A stretch of DNA of 64,000 nucleotides, from positions 24,003-88,002 of the forward strand of contig NZ_LMTZ01000116.1 in NCBI RefSeq assembly GCF_001456025.1, written 5' to 3'. Origin of the DNA: Mastigocoleus testarum BC008 (GTDB taxonomy: Bacteria; Cyanobacteriota; Cyanobacteriia; Cyanobacteriales; Nostocaceae). A program made the translations under genes and the position numbers. The notes below the pieces were generated by a model. It was given only the letters and a program-made list of their open reading frames with translations, searched no databases and was not told the origin of the DNA. Below, piece after piece: positions 34,815 through 44,484 of the stretch; positions within the stretch are counted from its first letter, which is position 1, and each line of letters starts with the position of its first letter.

Positions 34815-36203
34815 TTATTTTTTGATTCTATTGAAGGAGCGTACTTTTAAGTACCAAGAATTATGTAGTCTGAGTTTACGAATTTTTTTCGGAAAACGAA
34901 CAGCAAGACTTTCTCTAAGATAAATTTGTGGACTACGTCCCCAAGTACGATAGAGCCACATTGTACTAACAAAGATAATCAAGGCGTTAAAAAGATATTG
35001 TAGCGAGATCGGTAATAATCTTACAGTTGGACGACCACCAAATACAAAAAAGAGATTAAAAACTAAAAAAGTACAAAGGGTAAACATCCTATGCTCGATT
35101 AGTTCTTTGGGTATGGCTATTTTTTTTCGCGCAAGATAATTTTTGTAGTATTTTTCTAATTTCAGTCCTATTACATAACTAGCTAAACCAAAGAAACCTA
35201 AAGTTAAAGGTACAGCTAAAATTTTGGGAATAGGTATGGGAGTATCAAAAATGTAAAACCCAGGTTTAAATAAAGTGTTGAGAAGATTTTCTTCATGGGT
35301 CCAAGCGCCAAAGTAATAGTAATCCCAGTTACCTGCATAGAGATAGTAGTAAAAATAAAAACTGAAAACTAATCCTATATAGCTGTAATAAAGCAACTTT
35401 CGGTTTGGTTTACTGATGTCAGTCCAATATGATCTTTCTGCATCAATATCAATGCAGGGAGTTTGACAAGCAACACAGTCACTTTTTTCTTCTCCTTGGG
35501 AATCGACGGTACGACACATCGATTGAGTAATGGTTTTATTTGGGGTTTGATGAGCAGCACTGGTTAATAATCCCCTCGGTTCGCTGTAGATTTTTTGTAC
35601 CGGTGACATTGGACAAAAGTAGTTACACCAAGATTTACCATCATATAAATAACCCACTGCAATCGCACAAATAATGGTAAGTACAAGAAAGCTTCCTAGT
35701 ACCCAACCAGTAGTATTGACGAAAAGTAATCGAGTACAAAGCCCGAGATAAAAACAACTGAATTGTAGATACAAATAATTGCGGGCTAACCAAGAATTTT
35801 TTTTAACTTTGCTCGACTTATAGGAAATTTTCCCTGTTAATGGATTAACTCGTTTGTATCGTCGCTGAATTCCCAAAGTACGAGGGATTTGGGATACAAA
35901 AGATAACGGACAAATTCGTCGCCAAAATTCGTGTCCCCAAACTAACAAAATAAAAATACTGCAAGGAACAATTGCAGCCCAGAATATTCTTGCACCAACA
36001 GGATAAGGTTGTTCTTGCAGGCAAACTTCTTGCACCTTGATGCAGACATTTGGATCTAATTTAAAAGGACTTAAAGTATTACTGGGTTCAGTTAAAGGTG
36101 GTGTGATTGGATCAAAAAATAAAGATGCAATCAAAATTAGCCAACCAAGTATCAAAATCCATCTTATTCGATGCATTTGCCTTTCTGATATCTTGCTAAA
36201 CAT
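34815..36203 (-). CDS. Membrane 4Fe-4S protein, NapH/NosR-like
   Basis: This 462-residue protein has 6-8 hydrophobic helices and Cys motifs for iron-sulfur centres. RRICPLSF, then SWCNYFCPMSPVQKIYSEPRG (the CxxxCP type seen in NapH, NosR and RdxA/CcoG), and CVACQTPCIDIDAERSYW with Cys-x2-Cys-x3-Cys lie on one side, with an extra Cys in QSMCRTVDSQ. This suggests membrane electron transfer; partner and substrate are unknown. The frame opens at GTG 36251, but ATG 36203 begins a more normal end (MFSKISERQMHRIRW) before the first helix. It ends close to the convergent YjbQ gene. Confidence 0.75.
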   Translation of the reverse strand: MFSKISERQMHRIRWILILGWLILIASLFFDPITPPLTEPSNTLSPFKLDPNVCIKVQEVCLQEQPYPVGARIFWAAIVPCSIFILLVWGHEFWRRICPLSFVSQIPRTLGIQRRYKRVNPLTGKISYKSSKVKKNSWLARNYLYLQFSCFYLGLCTRLLFVNTTGWVLGSFLVLTIICAIAVGYLYDGKSWCNYFCPMSPVQKIYSEPRGLLTSAAHQTPNKTITQSMCRTVDSQGEEKSDCVACQTPCIDIDAERSYWTDISKPNRKLLYYSYIGLVFSFYFYYYLYAGNWDYYYFGAWTHEENLLNTLFKPGFYIFDTPIPIPKILAVPLTLGFFGLASYVIGLKLEKYYKNYLARKKIAIPKELIEHRMFTLCTFLVFNLFFVFGGRPTVRLLPISLQYLFNALIIFVSTMWLYRTWGRSPQIYLRESLAVRFPKKIRKLRLHNSWYLKVRSFNRIKK

Positions 36204-37128
36204 GTTTATTCTTGAATTGAGTGGGGATGAAAACTTATAATTGAGCAGCACAAATCATCGCTCAGCAATAATTACAAGCTAAGCTAAGGTCAATTGAGAA
36301 TATTACACAAATAGCTATTAGTAACCGTTAATTAAACCTAAGTAACCAATTCATTTCTTAAAACTCTATAAATACCTTGAATCAAAGCTTACAGCTAATC
36401 TTGATTATTGATTAACTAGTGAGACTGAAATTTGTAACTCATAATTCAACTACTACACAGAAGGCATTACCAAAAATGTTAAGCTACTTCAAATCCTCTT
36501 AAAATGATTTATTAATGCCTACATAATTCCTCAATTTTTGTATTATTTTTCGCTTGGTTATCAATATCAAGAATGAATCTGAAAAAGTAATCAGAAGTAA
36601 ATCAGTACTACCTAAGGACTGGATAAAAAAGCTGAGACTGGCATTAGTCGAATAGATACTTGGTATCTGTAAATACAACTGGCTATTACAAGTATCATTA
36701 TATATCTTTGAGGATATTTGTAAAAAAAAAGATAAACAAAACAGGACTTACGCACTGGTTACCTTGGGGTGAAAAGTCCTGAAGCGATTGATTTACAGTG
36801 CTTTAAGATTGCTACTTCAGAACCAAAAATGAAATACCTAGAGCCTGTGCTAACTGCTAAGTGCTAACCTTAGTCCCAATGACTTTAATTACGTTGTCTG
36901 TTCGTAAGTACTGGTTTAATTAACTTATTCTTAAAATAAGAAACATTTATTCTGTGTTGAGCTAATTTATTTGCCCAACCATCAGTAATAAATACAAGTT
37001 AGTAACTTTTGGCTGATTTTAGAAAATTTACTAGGTAAGGTTGAACCAAAATTAACATCTAATTAGTTAAGAACGAAATAGATATTAACTGAAAGCAAAT
37101 AACCAATCTGCGATTGGGTATGAGTAAG
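36204..37128. other. Long intergenic region between amylase and membrane iron-sulfur genes
   Basis: It is mostly AT-rich. CAGGACTTACGCA near 36744-36756 belongs to the same repeat family as 16815-16827. A nearby GTCCTGAAGC can fold back on AGGACTT (about 36745-36785). No coding frame is trusted. Confidence 0.4.
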
Positions 37129-38592
37129 TTATTCTTTTGCTAAAATGCAACCACTACGAGAAGGAATTGTTAAATTGAGCAGTTTGCATTCGCTGTCAAT
37201 ATTCCATTTAGTTTCGTTTTTGCTATACACAAGTTTTTGAGGCTGGAATTTTAGTTCGCTAACATCAATTTTTACAGTTGCTTTCTTCATACCAATATTA
37301 ATTGCAACTATTACTTCTTCAGTTTCTAAAATCCGTGCAAATACATAAATATCTCCTTCTGTAAACAAAACTTGATATTTACCAGTATGCAAACAAGTAT
37401 AGCGATTGCGTAGGGCTATTAGTTCGCGGTGGATTTTGAGAATATCCTGATTCCAGTTTTCATTGGAAGGAAATCCACGACGAGAGTCTGGATCGATACC
37501 ACCAGGTAAACCTACTTCATCACCATAGTAAATGCTGGGAGCTCCGGGAAAGGTAACTAATAATAAAGTTGCTAATTCAACACTTGCAACATCTCCACCT
37601 GTAATCGTTAGCAGTCTAGCAGTATCGTGGGAAGCAAGTAGATTCAATTGGGTGAGTTGAATTTCCCAAGGATAGAGTTTGAGTAATTCTTGGATTTTAT
37701 TCGCATATTCTGTTGCTGATAAAGCCGGGTAAACTTCATAGTCCCGTCCTTGGACATATTCCCGCATCACGCGATCGCCTGCAGTAAAAGCAATGGTTGG
37801 TCCAGTAAATAAGTAATTCATTACCCCATCAAATTGGTTTCCATCTAACCATTGACGGGAATCTCCCCATACTTCACCAACAATATAAGCTTCGGAGTTG
37901 ATAGCTTTGACCCGTTTCCTGAATTCTTCCCAAAATCCGGGAGTTTTAATTTCAAATGGTACATCTAAGCGCCAACCGTCAATACCTACTTTTAGCCAAT
38001 ATTCGGCAATTTTCATGATATATTCCTGAACTTCAGGATTATCGTGATTAAATACTGGTAAAGCGCGATTTCCTACCCAACCAACATAATTCGGTGGTGA
38101 ATCTCCAGTGTAAGCTGCAAGGGGCCATCCTTCAATTCGGAACCAATCCAACCAAGGGGAATGGGGACCATTTTCTAAGATGTCGTTAAAAAAGAAAAAT
38201 CCACGACTCGCGTGGTTAAATACTCCGTCGAGAACTACTTTAATATTACGTTGACGTGCTGCATGTAGAAGTTCTCGGAAAGCTGTATTACCACCCAAGA
38301 TGGGGTCTACTTGATAATAATCATGGGTATGATAGCGATGATTGCAAGCTGATTGAAAAATCGGGGTAAAGTAAATCGCATTTATTCCCAAGTCTTGAAT
38401 GTAATCTAATTGTTCGATTACACCCCATAAATCCCCACCTTTGTAACCTTGGAGTGTTGGTGGAGCTTCCCAAGGTTCCCATGAAGGATTGTGAAGTAAT
38501 TTTCCATCTGTTTGCTGACTTTTGGCAAAGCGATCGGGGAATATTTGGTAGAAAACTGCGTGTTTAACCCAATCTGGTGTTTGAATCTGCAT
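37129..38592 (-). CDS. Glycoside hydrolase family 13 (alpha-amylase / cyclomaltodextrinase type)
   Basis: This 487-residue enzyme has the four GH13 regions: VVLDGVFNHASRG (I), GIDGWRLDVPFEI with the nucleophile Asp (II), AYIVGEVWGDSRQWLDG with the acid/base Glu (III) and LLASHDTARLL with the stabiliser Asp (IV). The first barrel strand has VFYQIFPDRFAKS and the metal-loop GGDLWGVIEQLDYI, typical of neopullulanase or cyclomaltodextrinase. The N-terminal CBM34 of that group is absent, so a cytosolic maltodextrin-degrading amylase is likely. There is no signal peptide. It would act on glycogen-derived glucans, matching the glgA gene 6 kb away. Confidence 0.88.
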   Translation of the reverse strand: MQIQTPDWVKHAVFYQIFPDRFAKSQQTDGKLLHNPSWEPWEAPPTLQGYKGGDLWGVIEQLDYIQDLGINAIYFTPIFQSACNHRYHTHDYYQVDPILGGNTAFRELLHAARQRNIKVVLDGVFNHASRGFFFFNDILENGPHSPWLDWFRIEGWPLAAYTGDSPPNYVGWVGNRALPVFNHDNPEVQEYIMKIAEYWLKVGIDGWRLDVPFEIKTPGFWEEFRKRVKAINSEAYIVGEVWGDSRQWLDGNQFDGVMNYLFTGPTIAFTAGDRVMREYVQGRDYEVYPALSATEYANKIQELLKLYPWEIQLTQLNLLASHDTARLLTITGGDVASVELATLLLVTFPGAPSIYYGDEVGLPGGIDPDSRRGFPSNENWNQDILKIHRELIALRNRYTCLHTGKYQVLFTEGDIYVFARILETEEVIVAINIGMKKATVKIDVSELKFQPQKLVYSKNETKWNIDSECKLLNLTIPSRSGCILAKE

Positions 38593-38817
38593 AGATTAAA
38601 TTTATAAGACTATCCAAGTTTATAGAACTACAGAAAGTCACTAACTTGCAACACGCTATCAGAAAAACAGCCAATGCAAATAGAGAGTTAACGAGAAACC
38701 CAATTAAAATTCAAAAAAAATATATTGCTACTCAGTAATATGTATCACGGGAAACAATTATTCAGATGATTAGTGCTAAATATTTTAGGGTACTAAATAT
38801 TTTGAACAAAACCACAA

Positions 38818-39588
38818 TCAACTGGGTTTTTGATTCCTCACTCCCAAATTTTGTAAGATTTTGCCAATATTATTCAAGTCTCCCACAATTCTTCTAATGG
38901 GATGAGGCCAAACTTTAACTAGAGTCGGAGTCGCTGTAACTTGGTTCGCTTCTGCTTGTTCGGGATGACTTAAAACATCAATCACCTTGAGAGTATAAGG
39001 ATGACCCAAATATTTTTCTAAAATTTCGTGTAAAGTCTGTAAAATATGCTCTGTTGCAGGGTTATGTCCAGCAATGAATAGACGAAAGACATGAGCCTGG
39101 GTTTCTGTTTCTGAATTTTCTGGAGAAATAGTTGTTGGTCTATTATTTAAAGTTACAGGTTCAGAAAGATCCAAACGTAAGACCAGATCATTTTCTTCCC
39201 ACAACAACGGAAATGAAGAACGATAAGTAGTCAACATCATGCGATCGCACAAATCTTCATGCCAGGTAGCGCTCTGCCACACTAATTCCTTTGTACCAAA
39301 AATACAATTTAATAAAGCCTGATAGCGAATTACAAGAGGACTTGCTTCAGCAAAGGTTTTTATCTGTTGGGTGTTTGGATCTAGCCAATGGTCAATTGTG
39401 GCAGTATAACAAGGAACTAAAAAGTGAGGTGGTTCTGACAAACCTAAGGTTTCTTGTAAAGTTGCACATAAATGTAAATGCCATCGACCTTGTTTATGGG
39501 GGTCAATACAATATACTAAATCTCCACCCGGAGTGAATAGCGCAATCCCTTTAAATAATTTCGGTAGAGATAATTTATCGGAGTCCAA
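38818..39588 (-). CDS. KaiB-like domain protein with an N-terminal domain of unknown function
   Basis: In this 256-residue protein, the last ~90 residues (from HVFRLFIAGHNPATEHILQT through VIDVLSHPEQAEANQV, ATPTLVKVWPHPIRRIVGDL) match the thioredoxin-like KaiB fold found in clock protein KaiB and in the SasA sensor domain. The first ~150 residues (GIALFTPGGDLVYCIDPHKQ, HLHLCATLQETLGL) are a separate domain I cannot name. The frame has no ATG; the only start after an upstream stop is TTG 39588, without a clear ribosome site. It is not next to kaiA or kaiC. Confidence 0.78.
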   Translation of the reverse strand: MDSDKLSLPKLFKGIALFTPGGDLVYCIDPHKQGRWHLHLCATLQETLGLSEPPHFLVPCYTATIDHWLDPNTQQIKTFAEASPLVIRYQALLNCIFGTKELVWQSATWHEDLCDRMMLTTYRSSFPLLWEENDLVLRLDLSEPVTLNNRPTTISPENSETETQAHVFRLFIAGHNPATEHILQTLHEILEKYLGHPYTLKVIDVLSHPEQAEANQVTATPTLVKVWPHPIRRIVGDLNNIGKILQNLGVRNQKPS

Positions 39589-39956
39589 AAGTATAAGCCA
39601 ATGTCACAATTTGTGCTAACTAAGGACTTATTGCCCTTTTTTGCAAGTAGAGAGGATTTGAAAAAACAAAAACCTCACTACCTTTATTATTCCATTTGAG
39701 AAGCTGCAAATCTTCAAAAATTTAAAACAACTATATAAATAAGGAGTCAGAAGTCAGGAGTCAGAATTGTGCGCTACCGCGCACCGCTTTGCTAACAGGA
39801 GTCAGGAATTAAAAGTAATAAATTACCCATTACCCATTACCCATTACTCATTACTCATTACTCATTACTCATTACTGTGCGCTGTCGCGTCCCGCAATAC
39901 CTTACGGTACGCTACCGCTAGCCGCTAACGTTACTTATTACTCATTACCAATAAGC
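39589..39956. repeat. Intergenic repeats: heptamers ATTACCC/ATTACTC and composite GC-rich block
   Basis: Eight heptamers run at 39822-39877: three ATTACCC, four ATTACTC, one ATTACTG. Left of these lie GGAGTCAGAAGTCAGGAGTC-type units near 39743. Right of them, 39878-39930 is a GC-rich block whose reverse complement closely resembles 44140-44225 (GCTAGCGGTAGCGTACCGTA, AGGTATTGCG, GCGACAGC). These are short tandemly repeated repetitive (STRR) elements of the kind known in filamentous cyanobacteria. Confidence 0.85.
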
Positions 39957-41288
39957 TTAAACGCGACCGCGAAGGAATTGCGCCATTTCATTGGGGGTAG
40001 GTGACATTTCCAAAGCTGTTTCTTCAGTAATTCTTCCTTCTTCATAAAGTTTAAATAGGGATTGGTTCATGGTAGCCATACCGTCATAACTAGCTTGTTT
40101 CATTAGTTCGGTAATTTCATCATACTTACCATCAATGACCCATTCTTTGACAGCATCAGTATTAATTAAGATATCGTGGAAAGCCGCACGTTTGCCATCA
40201 GTAGTCCGACACAAACCTTGAGCGATGACTGCAACTAAAGCTTCAGATAAGGCTACTCGCATTGCATCCTGTTCTTCACCAGAGTAAAGATTAAGAATAC
40301 GCTCAATGGTTTTTACTGCGCTATTGGTGTGTAGGGTACCCATAACTAAGTGACCTGTTTGAGCAGCCTTAAGAGCAGTATTTACAGTTTCCTTATCTCT
40401 CATTTCACCTACAAGGATTAAATCTGGGTCTTCCCGCAAAGCTGCTTTTAGTGCATTATCAAACTTACGGGTATGCATACCCACTTCACGCTGTTTGACG
40501 AGAGATTTTTGAGACTTGTGAACAAATTCAACTGGATCCTCAATGGTGATGATATGTTTAGGCATCTCTTTATTGATATAGTCAATCATCGCCGCCATTG
40601 TGGTAGATTTACCAGAACCAGTCGGACCCGTGACTAAAATTAAACCCTTGTGATAGTGACAAATATCTTTAAATACTAACGGCAATTTTAGCTGTTCCAT
40701 GGTTAGTATTTTGACTGGTATGAGACGCAATACCATTGCATTACCCCGCAGGGAATCAAAAATATTAATCCGTACTCGGGCAAAATCGTATTGAGTCGCA
40801 CCGTCAAATTCAAGTTTTTCTTCAAAACTTTTGATCTCTTCGGGGGTTAAGATTTCCTGTAACCATCCCCTGAAAGTCTCTTTATCTGTAACTGGATATT
40901 TTGTGGTTTCAATCTCACCACGGTTACGATACCGAGGTACTTCTCCCACACCGAGGTGAATATCGGAAAAACCATCATCAAAAGCTTTTTTAATTAACTG
41001 CTCCAATTTTGGTTGGGAAGAATTATTTCTGGAACTCAAGTTATTTCTGGAATTTGTAGGACTTGGTGCTGGTGGTGGAGTTCCCGGACGATGTGTAGAT
41101 GAATTATTGAAAGCTGGTGGTGGAGGTGGTGGAGATTTAACTACAGGATTAACAGGAGTTCTTGAAGTAGACATATTTAATGTTTGTGTAACTTGTCGTT
41201 GAGTATCGATAGTTGGCTGCACCGTGGCTAGAAAATCATCAGACCCATCGGATGTCGAATTGGATAAATTCTCAGATTTGATATCCAT
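39957..41288 (-). CDS. pilT: Type IV pilus retraction ATPase PilT-like
   Basis: This 443-residue secretion ATPase has Walker A GPTGSGKSTTMAAMI near residue 220, the Asp box IITIEDPVEFVH, Walker B LREDPDLILVGEMRD and the His box TGHLVMGTLHTNSAVKT. Glu in the Asp box and Walker B are intact. The first ~95 residues are a disordered Ser/Asn/Pro extension with a run of six prolines (KSPPPPPPAF) before the normal PilT start (LEQLIKKAFDDGFSDIHLGV). No pilB or pilC is adjacent, so it is an orphan copy and may be a second PilT paralogue. It powers retraction of pili used in hormogonium motility in relatives. Confidence 0.9.
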   Translation of the reverse strand: MDIKSENLSNSTSDGSDDFLATVQPTIDTQRQVTQTLNMSTSRTPVNPVVKSPPPPPPAFNNSSTHRPGTPPPAPSPTNSRNNLSSRNNSSQPKLEQLIKKAFDDGFSDIHLGVGEVPRYRNRGEIETTKYPVTDKETFRGWLQEILTPEEIKSFEEKLEFDGATQYDFARVRINIFDSLRGNAMVLRLIPVKILTMEQLKLPLVFKDICHYHKGLILVTGPTGSGKSTTMAAMIDYINKEMPKHIITIEDPVEFVHKSQKSLVKQREVGMHTRKFDNALKAALREDPDLILVGEMRDKETVNTALKAAQTGHLVMGTLHTNSAVKTIERILNLYSGEEQDAMRVALSEALVAVIAQGLCRTTDGKRAAFHDILINTDAVKEWVIDGKYDEITELMKQASYDGMATMNQSLFKLYEEGRITEETALEMSPTPNEMAQFLRGRV

Positions 41289-42074
41289 ATATAGATGCTG
41301 GTTAACCCAAATTTTTAAATAGAATTCAACTAAACTATGCTTTTGTATGATTTTGAGCTACGAAAATTTGAGTAACGAAAATCATACTCACGATTTACAA
41401 AAAACTGATTTAGTTATGTACAAATTCATTTAACACTCGTGCAGGATAAGTTTTCTTCAGTGAAAAAACTTAAAAATGATGATTTTAAATACTTCACGAA
41501 CAAGTTTGAGACTATCTGTACGGGCACAGAAGCGCAAATAAAAATTTTCAGCCTAAACTCTTAACGCATCAATAGTTAAGCCATCAACAGTAGGATTATT
41601 GCTTTTCTCTAAGTCTCACTAAAAATAAATATTCGTAGCACTGTAAAAGCTAAATATGACTGAATTTATACGCTTTATAGCCAGGAGCAAAATCGTAGAT
41701 TGTGACGTTATTAAATTATGAGAGCCTGACTTGTTTTCTATAAGAAATGTAAAGTCGCTTAAAATTAAAGATTTCAACAAATAAAAGTAAAATTTCCTCT
41801 TTCCTGAAATATAAAGGTTATCGGAGCCCTTTACGCTATTAATACTTTTGACAGATGGCAAACATGGGGTTGGCAACTAGCTGAGAAATTAAGGTTTATC
41901 CACAATTACGAAAAATAAACTGTAAAGTTTATTAAATAAAGGCTCATTTAATCAGATGGATTCTATATACTTATCAACACGGAAGAAGAATACTAAATAT
42001 CGAATCAGTTTGAATTCAGCAGATATTTATTGCTGATTGTTACGGTATAAATGCATTTTTTAGGAGGACAAGTC
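41289..42074. other. Intergenic region, no gene supported
   Basis: It is AT-rich. The minus-strand frame at 41619-41876 has no ribosome site and an unusual composition, so it is not called. The last 12 bases hold the AGGAGGA site of the next gene. Confidence 0.35.
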
Positions 42075-42446
42075 ATGTCTGTGTCAGGAACATCCGATTT
42101 AGGAAAAACCTATTCATTATTAATGGTTAAATGCTTTTTAATATGGACGTTCACTTTGGCAGTATGCTTGCTTGTTGTCGGTTTTCCACTTGTAGTTTTA
42201 ATGGCGACTGTTGGATGTTTACTATCTATTGTTCTGCAATCTGTAATGCCTGTTAGTGCAGTTTTACTAGTAGCTGGTGGTTTAATTTCATTTAATGTGA
42301 TGGCAGTTCTGATAGGAGCTGGTGTATTAACTGCTAAAGGTATTAATCCTAAAGAAGTTAGCTGGTTAAGCTGGTTGCATGGAGAGGAAGATGAAATGCA
42401 AACTACAGTTTATGCAGCTTGTCCTTTGACTTGTAATATCGAATAA
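42075..42446 (+). CDS. Small membrane protein of unknown function
   Basis: This 123-residue protein has three hydrophobic segments (FLIWTFTLAVCLLVVGFPLV, MATVGCLLSIVLQSVMPVSA, VLLVAGGLISFNVMAVLIGA), a GINPKEVSWLSWLHGEED linker and a Cys-containing tail (YAACPLTCNIE). The start is ATG 42075 with AGGAGGA six bases upstream; the frame is open from 42051. It is a single gene ending at a classic terminator. I do not recognise the family. Confidence 0.75.
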   Translation: MSVSGTSDLGKTYSLLMVKCFLIWTFTLAVCLLVVGFPLVVLMATVGCLLSIVLQSVMPVSAVLLVAGGLISFNVMAVLIGAGVLTAKGINPKEVSWLSWLHGEEDEMQTTVYAACPLTCNIE

Positions 42447-42476
42447 TTGAATATCCAAATTTAACTATCTGATTAC

Positions 42477-42536
42477 AAATCATCTAACAACAAATTATCA
42501 AACAATAAATCATCAGATAACGAATCATCAGACTAC
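42477..42536. repeat. Four imperfect 15-bp tandem repeats
   Basis: AAATCATCTAACAAC and three variants follow head to tail (42477-42491, 42492-42506, 42507-42521, 42522-42536) between the stop codon and the terminator of the membrane-protein gene. They therefore lie in its 3' untranslated region. Confidence 0.85.
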
Positions 42537-42565
42537 AAATTAAAAATTGACAAACAGCGCATCTG

Positions 42566-42586
42566 CCCGGTAAAACCGGGTTTTTT
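42566..42586 (+). terminator. Rho-independent terminator of the 42075 gene
   Basis: CCCGGT (42566-42571), loop AAA, ACCGGG (42575-42580), then TTTTTT. This is a textbook intrinsic terminator. Confidence 0.92.
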
Positions 42587-42877
42587 CATGTTTAATAATT
42601 TTTCCATATTTATTTTCATGTCGAAAAAGTTATTACAGGAAATATAAGAGAAGAGGGAACGGGGAACAGCGCAACTAACCCGCGCTTTTCAAAACCCAGG
42701 GGGAATAGATTCACAATACAGGAAATGGGAAAATTTTCCTGCGAAGGATCTCTTAAAGTTAATGTAGATGGAAGAATATGAGAAAGATTTCAAATTTTGT
42801 GATTGCAAACTATTGACTAATGGCTATGGACTCATAACTATTGAAAGAATTACTGTCGTTCACATGATTGTTAACTA
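42587..42877. other. Spacer upstream of wecB
   Basis: It contains a GC-richer patch near 42655-42720 (GAACGGGGAACAGCGC, CCCAGGGGGAATAG) without a clear fold or frame. No promoter is marked. Confidence 0.3.
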
Positions 42878-43984
42878 ATGACCAATCAAAAGCGCGTTTG
42901 TATTATTTTGGGTACTAGACCTGAAGCAATTAAACTAGCGCCGGTAATTCAGGTTTTTCAGAACTATTCTGGTTTTGAAACTCAAGTGGTTTTGACTGGA
43001 CAACATCGTGAAATGGTTGAACAGGTTATGCAATTGTTTAACCTAAAAGCAGATGTTGATTTAGAAATTATGCAACCCAAGCAATCTTTGAGCGATATCA
43101 CTTGTCGCAGCTTGCGTGGCTTAGAAGAATTATTCAATACGAATAAACCAGATTTAGTAATAGTTCAAGGAGACACAAGCACTGCTTTTGCTGCAGGTTT
43201 AGCAGCTTTTTATCAAAAAATTCCTTTAGGTCATGTAGAAGCAGGACTTAGAACTGACAATTTATTCAATCCTTATCCAGAAGAAGCTAACAGAAGGCTA
43301 ATTTCTCAAATTACTCAGTTACACTTTGCACCAACGTCTTTAGCTGTAGAAAATCTGAAAAGTTCTGGAGTTTTAGGTGAAGTGTATTTGACAGGGAACA
43401 CAGTTATTGATGCACTTTTAAATGTTGCAGCGAAAAAACCTGCTTGTAACATACCAGGGTTAGAATGGGATAAATATCGCGTTTTACTTACAACGGTTCA
43501 TCGTCGAGAAAATTGGGGCGAACCATTACAAGATATTGCTCAAGGTTTTTTACAAGTACTAGATAAAAATCCCGATACAGCTTTATTATTACCTTTACAT
43601 CGCAATCCTACAGTTAGAGAACCTTTACAAGCACTTTTAGGCAATCATCCCCAAATATTTTTAACAGAACCTTTAAACTATGGCGAGTTAGTTGGAGCAA
43701 TTATGCGATCGCATCTTCTCCTAACTGATTCTGGTGGTTTGCAAGAAGAAGCACCCAGTTTAGGAAAACCAGTTTTAGTTTTGAGGGAGACAACGGAAAG
43801 ACCAGAAGCTGTGAATGCTGGTACAGCTAAACTTGTTGGGACTAAACCAGAGAAAATTGCAATGAACGCAACTGAATTATTGAGTAATTCTACTGCTTAT
43901 GAGGCTATGGCTAATGCAATTAATCCATTTGGTGATGGTTTAGCGTCGGAGCGAATTTTGCAAAGTGTCAGGAATTTTTTATAG
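42878..43984 (+). CDS. wecB: UDP-N-acetylglucosamine 2-epimerase (non-hydrolysing)
   Basis: This 368-residue enzyme interconverts UDP-GlcNAc and UDP-ManNAc for surface polysaccharide or wall-linked polymers. Family marks are IILGTRPEAIKLAPVI, VLTGQHREMVEQVM, VIVQGDTSTAFAAGLAAFY, GHVEAGLRTDNLFNPYPEE, LLTTVHRRENWGEP, LLTDSGGLQEEAPSLGKPVL and LRETTERPEAVNAGT. The catalytic Asp, Glu and His positions are all kept. It is not in a visible polysaccharide cluster; its neighbours are a small membrane protein and glgA. Confidence 0.95.
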   Translation: MTNQKRVCIILGTRPEAIKLAPVIQVFQNYSGFETQVVLTGQHREMVEQVMQLFNLKADVDLEIMQPKQSLSDITCRSLRGLEELFNTNKPDLVIVQGDTSTAFAAGLAAFYQKIPLGHVEAGLRTDNLFNPYPEEANRRLISQITQLHFAPTSLAVENLKSSGVLGEVYLTGNTVIDALLNVAAKKPACNIPGLEWDKYRVLLTTVHRRENWGEPLQDIAQGFLQVLDKNPDTALLLPLHRNPTVREPLQALLGNHPQIFLTEPLNYGELVGAIMRSHLLLTDSGGLQEEAPSLGKPVLVLRETTERPEAVNAGTAKLVGTKPEKIAMNATELLSNSTAYEAMANAINPFGDGLASERILQSVRNFL

Positions 43985-44484
43985 GGCTATTTGGTAATGA
44001 GTAATAAGTAATAAGTAATAAGTAATGAAGCGTGTAGCTAGCGTCAAGCGTACCGGTTTGGACGCGTCTAAAGACGAATGCACGCGTCTGACGACGTTAG
44101 CGCAGCCAATGCCGTAAGGCTTAACCGCAAGAGCTATAGGTATTGCGGGGGGGCGCGACAGCACACAGTAATGAGTAATGTTAGCGCCTAGCGGTAGCGT
44201 ACCGTAAGGTATTGCGCACAGTAATAAGTAATGAGTAGTAAGTAGTAAGTAATTTCTGACTTCTGACTTCTGACTTCTGACTCCTGACTCCTGACTCCTA
44301 ACTCCTGACTTCTGACTTCTGACTCCTAACTCCTGACTTCTGACTAAAGATTAATTTGATGATTGTTCTAATAGATACATTTTTTCTGATTAAAATTATG
44401 TAAAATTTTGTAGGGTAACAGCAGCGCTATTACCCCACAAACAAACTATATTTCATTCAGTTGAGAATTGCTTCAAGCAATTGT
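43985..44484. repeat. STRR cluster between wecB and glgA
   Basis: There are three repeat types. GTAATGA/GTAATAA heptamers lie at about 43995-44027 and again at 44221-44252. A GC-rich mosaic with hairpin-like arms lies at 44030-44220 (GCTAGCGTCAAGCGTACCG, GGTATTGCGG, GCGACAGC, TAGCGGTAGCGTACCGTA). Thirteen tandem heptamers of TTCTGAC, TCCTGAC or TCCTAAC lie at 44254-44344. Part of the mosaic is an inverted copy of 39878-39930. Confidence 0.9.
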
